NCBI RefSeq assembly: GCF_963378105.1
Contig: NZ_OY726398.1
Span: 1,364,001-1,428,000, forward strand
Direction of reading: 5' to 3'
Source of the DNA: Mycolicibacter sp. MU0102
GTDB lineage: Bacteria > Actinomycetota > Actinomycetes > Mycobacteriales > Mycobacteriaceae
Length of the DNA stretch: 64,000 nt
Shown one piece after another: positions 26,308 through 34,144 of the stretch; position 1 is the stretch's first letter; every line of letters begins with the position of its first letter. The translations under genes and the position numbers were made by a program. The notes under the pieces are model-generated. The model saw only the letters and a list, made by a program, of their open reading frames with translations. It did not search any database and was not told the origin of the DNA.

Positions 26308-26314
26308 AAGGAGG
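26308..26314 (+). promoter_or_regulatory. Consensus ribosome binding site of atpE
   Basis: AAGGAGG, a full anti-16S complement, six bases before the ATG at 26321. It is the strongest ribosome site in the operon, as expected for the subunit needed in the most copies. Confidence 0.75.
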
Positions 26315-26320
26315 AATGAA

Positions 26321-26581
26321 ATGGCAGATCCCAATCTGATCGGACTTGGTGCCCTCATCGGCGGCGGTCTCATCATGGGCGGCGGTGCCATCGGCGCCGG
26401 TATCGGTGACGGTATCGCCGGTAACGCTCTGATCGCCGGTATCGCCCGTCAGCCCGAAGCCCAGGGTCGCCTGTTCACCCCGTTCTTCATCACGGTTGGT
26501 CTGGTCGAAGCGGCCTACTTCATCAACCTGGCCTTCATGGCGTTGTTCGTCTTCGCCACCCCGATCGCCGCACAGCAGTAA
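26321..26581 (+). CDS. atpE: F1Fo ATP synthase subunit c
   Basis: Proteolipid subunit c, 86 residues, two membrane helices joined by the polar ARQPEAQGR loop; multiple copies form the rotor ring. The proton-carrying carboxylate is Glu63, equivalent to Glu61 of M. tuberculosis. This is the target of bedaquiline: the residues matching M. tuberculosis Asp28, Ala63 and Ile66 are Asp30, Ala65 and Ile68 here, so the known resistance substitutions are absent. The N-terminus is two residues longer than in M. tuberculosis. Confidence 0.98.
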   Translation: MADPNLIGLGALIGGGLIMGGGAIGAGIGDGIAGNALIAGIARQPEAQGRLFTPFFITVGLVEAAYFINLAFMALFVFATPIAAQQ

Positions 26582-26589
26582 CGCACAAG

Positions 26590-27111
26590 ATGGGTGACAT
26601 GAGCGTTGCTGTCCTCGCGTTGAGCGAGGCGGCTGAGGAAGGCCCGAAGAAGAGCTTCCTCATTCCCGACGGCACCTTCTTCGTCGTGCTCGCGATCTTC
26701 CTGATCGTGCTCGGCGTGATCAGTACCTTCGTGGTGCCGCCGATCATGAAGGTGCTGCGGGAGCGCGAGAACATGGTCACCAAGACTCTCGCCGACAATC
26801 GGGAGTCCGCTGAGCAGTTCGCGGCCGCCGATGCCGACTACGAGAAGCAGATGGCGGCAGCGCGCCTTGAGGCCAGCACGGCACGGGACGAAGCTCGTGC
26901 CGAGGGGCGCAAGGTGATCGACGAGCAGCGGTCGGCGGCCGAGGCGGAGGTGGCCTCGACATTGCAGGCCGCCACCGACAAGCTCAAGCAAGAAGGCGAT
27001 GCGGTGAGTGAGCAGCTGCAGGCCCGGGTGGAGGCACTGTCTTCCACCCTGGCCAGCCGGATCCTCGGTGTTGAGGCTGAGGCACTTTCCGCGGCGAGTA
27101 CGGGGCGGTAG
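26590..27111 (+). CDS. atpF: F1Fo ATP synthase subunit b
   Basis: Peripheral stalk subunit b (173 residues): one N-terminal membrane helix (about 25-48, FFVVLAIFLIVLGVI) and a long charged coiled coil to the C-terminus. The opening MGDMS corresponds to MGEVS of the M. tuberculosis protein, supporting the ATG at 26590 over the later ATG at 26599. In mycobacteria this b subunit works with the second b-like segment fused to delta in the next gene, which starts eight bases downstream. Confidence 0.95.
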   Translation: MGDMSVAVLALSEAAEEGPKKSFLIPDGTFFVVLAIFLIVLGVISTFVVPPIMKVLRERENMVTKTLADNRESAEQFAAADADYEKQMAAARLEASTARDEARAEGRKVIDEQRSAAEAEVASTLQAATDKLKQEGDAVSEQLQARVEALSSTLASRILGVEAEALSAASTGR

Positions 27112-27119
27112 CAACAGAG

Positions 27120-28451
27120 ATGTCGATTTTCATCGGGCAGCTGGTCGGCTTTGCCATCATCGTTTGGCTGCTGGTCAAGTTCGTCGTACCACCGGTACGC
27201 AAGCTGATGGCCGACCAGCAGGAGTCGGTGCGCAAGCAGCTGGAGGAGGCGGCAGCAGCCGCCGCTCGTCTGACCGAAGCCGGTCAGGCGCACTCCACGG
27301 CACTGGCCAACGCCTCGGCCGAGGCGCAGCGGGTCACCGCGGAGGCCCACTCGGACGCCGAGCGGATCGCCGAGCAACTGCGCAGCCAGGCCGGCGTCGA
27401 AGCCGAGCGCGTGAAGACCACCGGCGGACAGCAGGTCGGTCTCATGCGGGCGCAACTCATCCGTGAGCTGCGGTCCGGCTTGGGTGCCGAAGCTGTGCAG
27501 CGGGCGGGCGAACTGGTTCGCGCGCACGTCTCCGACCCGCAGCGGCAGTCCGCCACTGTGGACCGGTTCCTCGACGAGCTCGACGCCATGGCGCCGAAGT
27601 CCGTCGAGGTCGAATCGCCGATCTTGGTCCGGATGCGTTCGGCCAGCCGTCAGGCGTTGGCCGGCCTGCTGGACAAGTTCGGCGAGGTGGCCGGTGGCCT
27701 GGACCAGCAGGGCTTGGCCTCGCTGGCCGATGACCTGACCGCGGTCGCCGAGCTGCTCGAGCGCGAGGTCGTGATCACGCGGCACCTGACCGTGCCGATC
27801 GACGACGCCGCACCGAAGGTCCGCCTCGTGCAGCGCCTGTTCGCCGACAAGGTCGGTGCCCCCGCCCTGACGCTGGTGACCGCCGCCGCTTCTGCCCGGT
27901 GGTCCAACGGCGCGGACCTGATCACCGCCGTGGAGCACGTCGCCCGGCAGGCACTGCTGCTGTCGGCCGAGAGCGCTGGCACGGTCGACGAGGTGGAGGA
28001 CCAGCTGTTCCGGTTCTCCCGCGTGTTGGACGCCCAGCCCCGTCTGGACATCCTGCTCGGCGACACCGCGACCCCGGCCGCTGGTCGGGTCGGGTTGCTG
28101 CGCAATGTCGTCGGCAGTGGTACCAACCCGATCACGGTGGCGCTGCTTGAGCAGACCGTACGGCTGCTCAGTGGCCAGTCCGCACACGAAGCGATCACCG
28201 AGCTTGCTCAGATCGCAGTGGCACGTCGCGGCGAGCTGGTGGCGCACGTCGGTGCGGCCGCCGAGCTCAGCGACGCCCAGCGCACCCGGCTGAACACGGT
28301 CCTGAGCCGGATCTACAGCCACCCGGTCCGCGTGCAGGTCGGCGTCGACCCGGCACTGCTGGGCGGGTTGACGATCTCGGTCGGCGACGAGGTGATCGAC
28401 GGCGCGCTGTCGTCGCGTCTCGCCGCAGCCAAGACGCAGTTGCCCGACTGA
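27120..28451 (+). CDS. atpH: F1Fo ATP synthase subunit b-delta fusion
   Basis: A 443-residue fusion typical of mycobacteria. Residues 1-170 resemble subunit b (membrane helix about 3-22, then coiled coil), and the C-terminal half (about 270-443) is subunit delta, which caps the alpha3-beta3 head. The delta end shows the LDxLLGD and VRVQVGVDPALLGGLTISVGDEVIDGALSSRL-type block (its hallmark is GGLxIxVGDxVIDGS). A linker of about 100 residues between the two is the mycobacterial insertion. It therefore supplies one arm of the peripheral stalk and its connection to F1 in one chain. Confidence 0.95.
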   Translation: MSIFIGQLVGFAIIVWLLVKFVVPPVRKLMADQQESVRKQLEEAAAAAARLTEAGQAHSTALANASAEAQRVTAEAHSDAERIAEQLRSQAGVEAERVKTTGGQQVGLMRAQLIRELRSGLGAEAVQRAGELVRAHVSDPQRQSATVDRFLDELDAMAPKSVEVESPILVRMRSASRQALAGLLDKFGEVAGGLDQQGLASLADDLTAVAELLEREVVITRHLTVPIDDAAPKVRLVQRLFADKVGAPALTLVTAAASARWSNGADLITAVEHVARQALLLSAESAGTVDEVEDQLFRFSRVLDAQPRLDILLGDTATPAAGRVGLLRNVVGSGTNPITVALLEQTVRLLSGQSAHEAITELAQIAVARRGELVAHVGAAAELSDAQRTRLNTVLSRIYSHPVRVQVGVDPALLGGLTISVGDEVIDGALSSRLAAAKTQLPD

Positions 28452-28511
28452 TCAAGACCTACCCGGTCCAAGAGCCCAACACCCATTTCGAAGGCAGGAA
28501 GACGAAAAGCC

Positions 28512-30161
28512 ATGGCAGAGTTGACAATCTCCTCTGACGACATTCAGGGGGCGATCGAGGAGTACGTGAGCTCCTTCAGCGCCGACACCGCGCGCGAGGA
28601 GGTCGGCACCGTCATCGACGCCGGCGACGGCATCGCACACGTCGAGGGCCTTCCTTCGGTGATGACCCAGGAGCTCCTCGAGTTCCCCGGCGGCGTGCTG
28701 GGCGTAGCCCTGAACCTCGACGAGCACAGCGTCGGCGCGGTCATCCTGGGCAACTTCGAGAACATCGAGCAGGGCCAGCAGGTCAAGCGCACCGGTGAGG
28801 TGCTCTCGGTGCCGGTCGGCGACGGCTTCCTCGGTCGCGTCGTCAACCCGCTGGGACAGCCCATCGACGCGCGCGGCGAGATCGAGGCCGAGACCCGTCG
28901 TCCGCTGGAGATGCAGGCCCCCTCGGTGGTTCAGCGTCAGAGCGTGTCCGAGCCGCTGCAGACCGGCATCAAGGCCGTCGACGCCATGACCCCGATCGGC
29001 CGCGGCCAGCGTCAGCTCGTCATCGGCGACCGCAAGACCGGCAAGACCGCGCTCTGTGTGGACACCATCCTCAACCAGCGCAAGAACTGGGAGACCGGCG
29101 ACCCGAACCAGCAGGTTCGTTGCGTCTACGTCGCGATCGGCCAGAAGGGCACCACCATCGCCAGCGTGCGTCGCGCGCTGGAAGAGGGTGGCGCCATGGA
29201 CTACACCACGATCGTCGCCGCGCCCGCGTCGGACTCCGCCGGCTTCAAGTGGCTGGCCCCCTACACCGGCTCGGCGATCGCCCAGCACTGGATGTACTCG
29301 GGCAAGCACGTGCTGATCGTCTTCGACGACCTGACCAAGCAGGCCGAGGCCTACCGCGCCATCTCGCTGCTGCTGCGCCGCCCGCCGGGCCGCGAGGCCT
29401 ACCCGGGTGACGTGTTCTACCTGCACTCCCGTCTGCTGGAGCGTTGCGCGAAGCTCTCCGACGAGCTGGGTGGCGGTTCGCTGACCGGTCTGCCGATCAT
29501 CGAGACCAAGGCCAACGACATCTCGGCCTACATCCCGACCAACGTCATCTCGATCACCGACGGCCAGTGCTTCCTGGAGAGCGACCTGTTCAACCAGGGC
29601 GTCCGCCCGGCCATCAACGTCGGTGTGTCGGTGTCCCGTGTCGGTGGCGCCGCCCAGATCAAGGCGATGAAGGAGGTGGCCGGCTCGCTGCGTCTGGACC
29701 TGTCGCAGTACCGCGAGCTGGAGGCCTTCGCCGCTTTCGCCTCCGACCTGGACGCCACCAGCAAGGCTCAGCTGGAGCGTGGTGCACGCCTGGTGGAGCT
29801 GCTCAAGCAGCCCCAGTACGCACCGCTGCCCGTCGAGGAGCAGGTGGTCTCGATCTTCCTGGGTACTGAAGGTCACCTGGACTCGGTGCCGGTCGAGGAT
29901 GTGGGCCGCTTCGAAGCCGAGCTGCTGGACCACATCCGGGCCTCGGAGAACGACCTGCTGACCGGGATCCGCGAGAGCAAGAAGCTCTCCGACGAGGCCA
30001 ACGAGAAGCTGGTTGCAGTGATCAACCAGTTCAAGAAGGGCTTCGCCGCCTCGGACGGCAGCTCGGTGGTTCCCGACGAGCACGTCGACGCGCTTGACGA
30101 GGACAAGCTCGGCAAGGAAGCGGTGCAGGTCCACAAGGCCGCGCCGGCGAAGAAGAAGTAA
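28512..30161 (+). CDS. atpA: F1Fo ATP synthase subunit alpha
   Basis: Non-catalytic nucleotide-binding subunit (549 residues). Walker A is GDRKTGKTA (about residues 171-179); the family signature PAINVGVSVSRVG lies near 370. It has the C-terminal extension of roughly 35 residues (ending in a KAAPAKKK tail) that in mycobacteria suppresses ATP hydrolysis. ATG 28512 follows a GAAGGCAGGAAG ribosome region; 60 bases separate it from atpH and seven from atpG. Confidence 0.98.
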   Translation: MAELTISSDDIQGAIEEYVSSFSADTAREEVGTVIDAGDGIAHVEGLPSVMTQELLEFPGGVLGVALNLDEHSVGAVILGNFENIEQGQQVKRTGEVLSVPVGDGFLGRVVNPLGQPIDARGEIEAETRRPLEMQAPSVVQRQSVSEPLQTGIKAVDAMTPIGRGQRQLVIGDRKTGKTALCVDTILNQRKNWETGDPNQQVRCVYVAIGQKGTTIASVRRALEEGGAMDYTTIVAAPASDSAGFKWLAPYTGSAIAQHWMYSGKHVLIVFDDLTKQAEAYRAISLLLRRPPGREAYPGDVFYLHSRLLERCAKLSDELGGGSLTGLPIIETKANDISAYIPTNVISITDGQCFLESDLFNQGVRPAINVGVSVSRVGGAAQIKAMKEVAGSLRLDLSQYRELEAFAAFASDLDATSKAQLERGARLVELLKQPQYAPLPVEEQVVSIFLGTEGHLDSVPVEDVGRFEAELLDHIRASENDLLTGIRESKKLSDEANEKLVAVINQFKKGFAASDGSSVVPDEHVDALDEDKLGKEAVQVHKAAPAKKK

Positions 30162-30168
30162 CGCCGCT

Positions 30169-31092
30169 ATGGCAGCCACACTTCGCGAACTACGCGGGCG
30201 AATCCGCTCAGCCGGGTCGATCAAGAAGATCACCAAGGCTCAGGAGCTGATCGCCACCTCGCGTATCGGCCGGGCGCAGACTCGGCTGGAAACGGCCCGG
30301 CCGTACGCCGACGAGATCACCCGATTGCTCACCACTCTGGCCGCCGAGGCGGCCCTGGAGCACCCGCTGCTGGTCGAGCGCAGCGAGCCCAAGCGGGCGG
30401 GTGTCCTGGTGGTGTCGTCCGACCGTGGTCTGTGTGGCGGCTACAACGCCAACGTCTTCCGCCGGGCAGAGGAGCTGTTCTCTCTGCTGCGCTCGGAGGG
30501 TAAGGACCCGGTTCTCTACGTCGTCGGACGCAAGGCCCTGGCCTACTACTCGTTCCGGAACTGGGCGGTCACCGACTCCTGGACCGGATTCTCCGAGCAG
30601 CCGACCTACGAGAACGCCGCCACGATCGCCTCGACTCTGGTTGAGGCCTTCCTGGCCGGCGTCGACGACGACGGCGACCACCCGGGCACCGACGGGGTCC
30701 TGGGCGTCGACGAACTGCACATCGTGTCGACCGACTTCCGCTCGATGCTGTCGCAGTCGGCCGAGGCGCGTCGGATCGCCCCGATGCTGGTGGAGTACGT
30801 GGGCGAGGAGAGCGGTCCGAAGACCCTGTACTCCTTCGAGCCGGACGCCACCACGCTGTTCGACTCGTTGCTGCCGCGGTATCTGACCACCCGTGTGTAT
30901 GCCGCGCTGCTCGACTCGGCGGCCTCGGAGCTGGCTTCGCGCCAGCGCGCGATGAAGTCGGCGACCGACAATGCCGACGACTTGATCAAAGCGTTGACCC
31001 TTGAGGCCAACCGTGAGCGCCAGGCTCAGATCACCCAGGAAATCAGCGAAATCGTTGGCGGTGCGAATGCCCTCGCCGACGCCGCCCGGTAA
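30169..31092 (+). CDS. atpG: F1Fo ATP synthase subunit gamma
   Basis: Central rotor shaft subunit (307 residues) with the N-terminal RIRSAGSIKKITKAQELI helix, the DRGLCGGYNAN block near residue 86 and the C-terminal helix ending in the EISEIVGGANALADA type. A Gly/Asp-rich loop around 164-178 (DDDGDHPGTDGVLG) is the mycobacterium-specific insertion, which is absent from most bacterial gamma subunits. The ATG at 30169 was chosen to match the family start MAATLRELRGRI; the open frame extends into atpA. Confidence 0.97.
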   Translation: MAATLRELRGRIRSAGSIKKITKAQELIATSRIGRAQTRLETARPYADEITRLLTTLAAEAALEHPLLVERSEPKRAGVLVVSSDRGLCGGYNANVFRRAEELFSLLRSEGKDPVLYVVGRKALAYYSFRNWAVTDSWTGFSEQPTYENAATIASTLVEAFLAGVDDDGDHPGTDGVLGVDELHIVSTDFRSMLSQSAEARRIAPMLVEYVGEESGPKTLYSFEPDATTLFDSLLPRYLTTRVYAALLDSAASELASRQRAMKSATDNADDLIKALTLEANRERQAQITQEISEIVGGANALADAAR

Positions 31093-31116
31093 GTCCCCAA
31101 GGAAGCGAAGAAGATA

Positions 31117-32547
31117 ATGACTGTTACCGCTGACAAGACAACCGCCGGCCGCGTGGTACGCGTCACCGGCCCCGTCGTCGACGTCGAGTTCCCCCGGGGC
31201 GCGGTGCCTGAGCTGTTCAACGCTCTGCACGCGGAGATCTCCTTCTCGGAGCTGGCCAAGACGCTGACCCTCGAGGTCGCCCAGCACTTGGGTGACAACC
31301 TGGTCCGCACCATTTCGATGCAGCCCACCGACGGCCTGGTGCGTGGCACCGAGGTCACCGACACCGGTGCCGCGATCTCGGTGCCGGTGGGTCACGAGGT
31401 CAAGGGCCACGTGTTCAACGCCCTCGGGAACTGCCTCGACAAGCCGGGCTACGGCGAGGACTTCGAGCACTGGGGCATCCACCGGAAGCCCCCGGCCTTC
31501 AATGAGCTGGAACCGCGCACCGAGATGCTCGAGACCGGCCTGAAGGTCGTCGACCTGCTCACCCCGTACGTGCGTGGCGGCAAGATCGCCCTGTTCGGTG
31601 GTGCCGGCGTGGGCAAGACCGTGCTTATCCAGGAGATGATCAACCGTATCGCCCGCAACTTCGGTGGCACCTCGGTGTTCGCCGGCGTGGGGGAGCGCAC
31701 CCGTGAGGGCAACGACCTGTGGGTCGAGCTCGAGGACGCCAACGTGCTCAAGGACACCGCCTTGGTGTTCGGTCAGATGGACGAGCCGCCGGGCACTCGT
31801 ATGCGCGTGGCGCTGTCGGCCCTGACCATGGCCGAGTGGTTCCGCGACGAGGCGGGCCAGGACGTGCTGCTGTTCATCGACAACATCTTCCGGTTCACCC
31901 AGGCCGGCTCCGAGGTTTCGACCCTGCTGGGCCGCATGCCTTCGGCCGTGGGTTACCAGCCCACGCTGGCCGACGAGATGGGTGAGCTGCAGGAGCGGAT
32001 CACCTCGACCCGCGGTCGGTCCATCACCTCGATGCAGGCCGTGTACGTGCCCGCCGACGACTACACCGACCCGGCGCCGGCGACCACGTTCGCGCACCTG
32101 GACGCGACCACCGAGCTCAGCCGTGCGGTGTTCTCCAAGGGCATCTTCCCGGCGGTGGACCCGCTGGCCTCCAGCTCGACCATTCTGGACCCGGCCATCG
32201 TCGGCGACGACCACTACCGTGTCGCCCAGGAGGTCATCCGGGTGCTCCAGCGGTACAAGGACCTGCAGGACATCATCGCCATCCTCGGTATCGACGAGCT
32301 CTCCGAAGAGGACAAGCAGCTGGTCGGCAGGGCACGGCGTATCGAGCGGTTCCTGAGCCAGAACATGATGGCTGCCGAGCAGTTCACCGGCCAGCCCGGT
32401 TCGACGGTGCCGCTGAAGGAGACCATCGAGGCCTTCGACCGCTTGACCAAGGGCGACTTCGACCACCTGCCCGAGCAGGCGTTCTTCCTGATCGGTGGTC
32501 TCGACGACCTGGCCAAGAAGGCCGAGAGCCTGGGCGCCAAGCTGTGA
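31117..32547 (+). CDS. atpD: F1Fo ATP synthase subunit beta
   Basis: Catalytic subunit (476 residues). Walker A GGAGVGKT lies near residue 162, the catalytic Glu in GERTREGNDLW, Walker B in LLFIDNIFRF and the DELSEEDK motif near 390, which is the contact region for gamma and epsilon. The order alpha-gamma-beta-epsilon is standard. The ATG has a GGAAGCGAAGAAG ribosome region, 24 bases after atpG. Confidence 0.98.
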   Translation: MTVTADKTTAGRVVRVTGPVVDVEFPRGAVPELFNALHAEISFSELAKTLTLEVAQHLGDNLVRTISMQPTDGLVRGTEVTDTGAAISVPVGHEVKGHVFNALGNCLDKPGYGEDFEHWGIHRKPPAFNELEPRTEMLETGLKVVDLLTPYVRGGKIALFGGAGVGKTVLIQEMINRIARNFGGTSVFAGVGERTREGNDLWVELEDANVLKDTALVFGQMDEPPGTRMRVALSALTMAEWFRDEAGQDVLLFIDNIFRFTQAGSEVSTLLGRMPSAVGYQPTLADEMGELQERITSTRGRSITSMQAVYVPADDYTDPAPATTFAHLDATTELSRAVFSKGIFPAVDPLASSSTILDPAIVGDDHYRVAQEVIRVLQRYKDLQDIIAILGIDELSEEDKQLVGRARRIERFLSQNMMAAEQFTGQPGSTVPLKETIEAFDRLTKGDFDHLPEQAFFLIGGLDDLAKKAESLGAKL

Positions 32548-32581
32548 CGCGGACTCCTACCAAGACGAAAGGCGGTGGGTA

Positions 32582-32947
32582 ATGGCAGAGCTTGACGTCG
32601 ACATCGTCGCGGTCGATCGCAAGGTGTGGTCGGGCAAGGCCACGTTCATCTTCACCCGGACCACCGTCGGTGAGATCGGCATCCTGCCGGGACACATCCC
32701 GGTGGTTGCCGAGCTCGTCGATGACGCGATGGTGCGGGTGGACCGCGTCGAGGAGGACGAACTGCGGCTTGCCGTACACGGCGGCTTCCTGTCGGTGACC
32801 GAAGAGGGCGTCAGCATCTTGGCTGAGGCCGTCGACTTCACCTCGGAGATCGACGAGGCGTCCGCACGGCACGAGGCCCAGTCCAGCGACCCCAAGATGG
32901 CTGCACGGGGGCGGGCCAGGCTGCGCGCCCTGGGTCTAATCGACTAA
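32582..32947 (+). CDS. atpC: F1Fo ATP synthase subunit epsilon
   Basis: Subunit epsilon (121 residues): N-terminal beta-sandwich (MAELDVDIVAVDRKVWSG..., with GEIGILPGHIPVVAEL) and a short C-terminal helical part ending in ARLRALGLID. As in other mycobacteria the C-terminal helix is shorter than in E. coli. The ATG at 32582 follows GAAAGGCGGTGGG. It is the last atp gene; a DUF2550 gene follows after 15 bases, probably cotranscribed. Confidence 0.96.
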   Translation: MAELDVDIVAVDRKVWSGKATFIFTRTTVGEIGILPGHIPVVAELVDDAMVRVDRVEEDELRLAVHGGFLSVTEEGVSILAEAVDFTSEIDEASARHEAQSSDPKMAARGRARLRALGLID

Positions 32948-32962
32948 GAGGCTCGAGAACCG

Positions 32963-33406
32963 ATGAGCACGCCCATGATCTGCATGGTCGTGCTCGTCGG
33001 CGTTTTGCTGGGCGCCGTTGTTGCGCTCAGCTACCGGCTGTGGAAGCTGCGTCAGGGCGGTACGGCCGCGATCATGCGCGACCTTCCGGCCGTTGGCGGA
33101 CACGGCTGGCGTCATGGCGTGGTCCGCTATCGCGGCGGCGAAGCGGCTTTCTACCGTCTTTCCAGCGTGCGGTTGTGGCCGGATCGTCGGCTCAGTCGAC
33201 GTGGCGTGGACGTGGTGGCCCGCCGTGCGCCCCGCGGCGACGAATTCGACATCATGACCGACGAGATCGTGGTGCTCGAACTCTGCGATGTCGCTCAGGA
33301 CCGTCGGGCCGGCTTCGAGATAGCGCTGGACCGCGGCGCGCGGACCGCCTTCCTGTCCTGGCTGGAGGCGCGCCCGTCCCCGCGGGCCCGGCGGCAGAGC
33401 TACTGA
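32963..33406 (+). CDS. DUF2550 membrane-anchored protein (Rv1312-like)
   Basis: A 147-residue protein with one N-terminal membrane helix (about 4-26, ICMVVLVGVLLGAVVALSY) followed by a basic domain with Trp and Arg repeats (LPAVGGHGWRHGVVRY). This matches the DUF2550 family always found downstream of atpC in mycobacteria. Function unknown; its position makes a link to ATP synthase assembly or membrane energetics possible but untested. It converges on the adenosyltransferase gene. Confidence 0.85.
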   Translation: MSTPMICMVVLVGVLLGAVVALSYRLWKLRQGGTAAIMRDLPAVGGHGWRHGVVRYRGGEAAFYRLSSVRLWPDRRLSRRGVDVVARRAPRGDEFDIMTDEIVVLELCDVAQDRRAGFEIALDRGARTAFLSWLEARPSPRARRQSY

Positions 33407-33452
33407 ACAAGCCGACTGAACAAGCCGAGGTCGCTGGAGCCGTTGGCGCAGA

Positions 33453-34043
33453 CTACTTTTCGGGGCGATCAGTGCGTTCGCCGCCGGGCTTCCAGAGCAC
33501 GTCACCATCGGTGTTTGCCACTCGGCACAGGACAAACATCAAGTCCGACAAGCGATTCAAATACTTTGCCGGCAGCACCGACACGCCCTCGGGGTAGGCA
33601 TCGAGTGCGGCCCAGGCCGAGCGCTCGGCCCGGCGCACCGCGGTTCGAGCCACGTGCAGCAGTGCCGACAGTGGTGAGCCGCCCGGCAGGATGAACGAGT
33701 TGAGCGGGGGCAGCTGTTCGTTGTACTCGTCACACCACGCCTCCACTCGGTCGACGTAGTCGGCGGTGATCCGCAGCGGCGGGTACTTCGGATTCTCGGC
33801 GACCGGCGTGGCCAGATCCGCACCTGCGTCGAACAGGTCGTTTTGAATGTGCAGCAGTGTGGCGCTCACCACCTCGGCGGGTTCGCCGAGCGCAATCGCG
33901 ACACCGATCGCGGCGTTGGCCTCCTCGACATCGGCGTAGGCCACCAACCGCGGATCGGTCTTGGGTACGCGGGAGAAGTCGCTCAAGCCGGTCGTTCCGT
34001 CGTCGCCGGTACGGGTGTAAACGCGCGTGATGTGCACTGCCAT
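33453..34043 (-). CDS. pduO: Corrinoid adenosyltransferase, PduO type (Rv1314c-like)
   Basis: ATP:cob(I)alamin adenosyltransferase (196 residues) making adenosylcobalamin, needed for example by methylmalonyl-CoA mutase. Its trimeric helical-bundle signatures are TRTGDDGTTGL (ATP-binding loop, residues 10-20), ADVEEANAAIG, FILPGGS near 120, and RRAER plus the C-terminal LNRLSDLMFVLCR. The ATG at 34043 is preceded on the minus strand by TACGGT seven bases upstream, indicating a leaderless message. It is divergent from murA. The mmCoA epimerase at 49651 uses the same pathway. Confidence 0.93.
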   Translation of the reverse strand: MAVHITRVYTRTGDDGTTGLSDFSRVPKTDPRLVAYADVEEANAAIGVAIALGEPAEVVSATLLHIQNDLFDAGADLATPVAENPKYPPLRITADYVDRVEAWCDEYNEQLPPLNSFILPGGSPLSALLHVARTAVRRAERSAWAALDAYPEGVSVLPAKYLNRLSDLMFVLCRVANTDGDVLWKPGGERTDRPEK

Positions 34044-34050
34044 AGCCCAA

Positions 34051-34056
34051 ACCGTA
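34051..34056 (-). promoter_or_regulatory. -10 element, leaderless promoter of pduO
   Basis: Minus-strand TACGGT ends seven bases before the ATG at 34043; no ribosome site lies between. Confidence 0.5.
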
Positions 34057-34131
34057 CCGGGGGAGGGAACCGGTGCAATCCCCGCTTCGGCAGCAGCCCC
34101 GGATTGGTCGGGATAGGGCTCGTGTCGTCAC

Positions 34132-34137
34132 TACACT
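34132..34137 (+). promoter_or_regulatory. -10 element, leaderless promoter of murA
   Basis: TACACT ends seven bases before the GTG of murA at 34145, and supports that start. A TTGGTC at 34104-34109 is too far upstream to be its -35. Confidence 0.5.
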
Positions 34138-34144
34138 GACGCGA

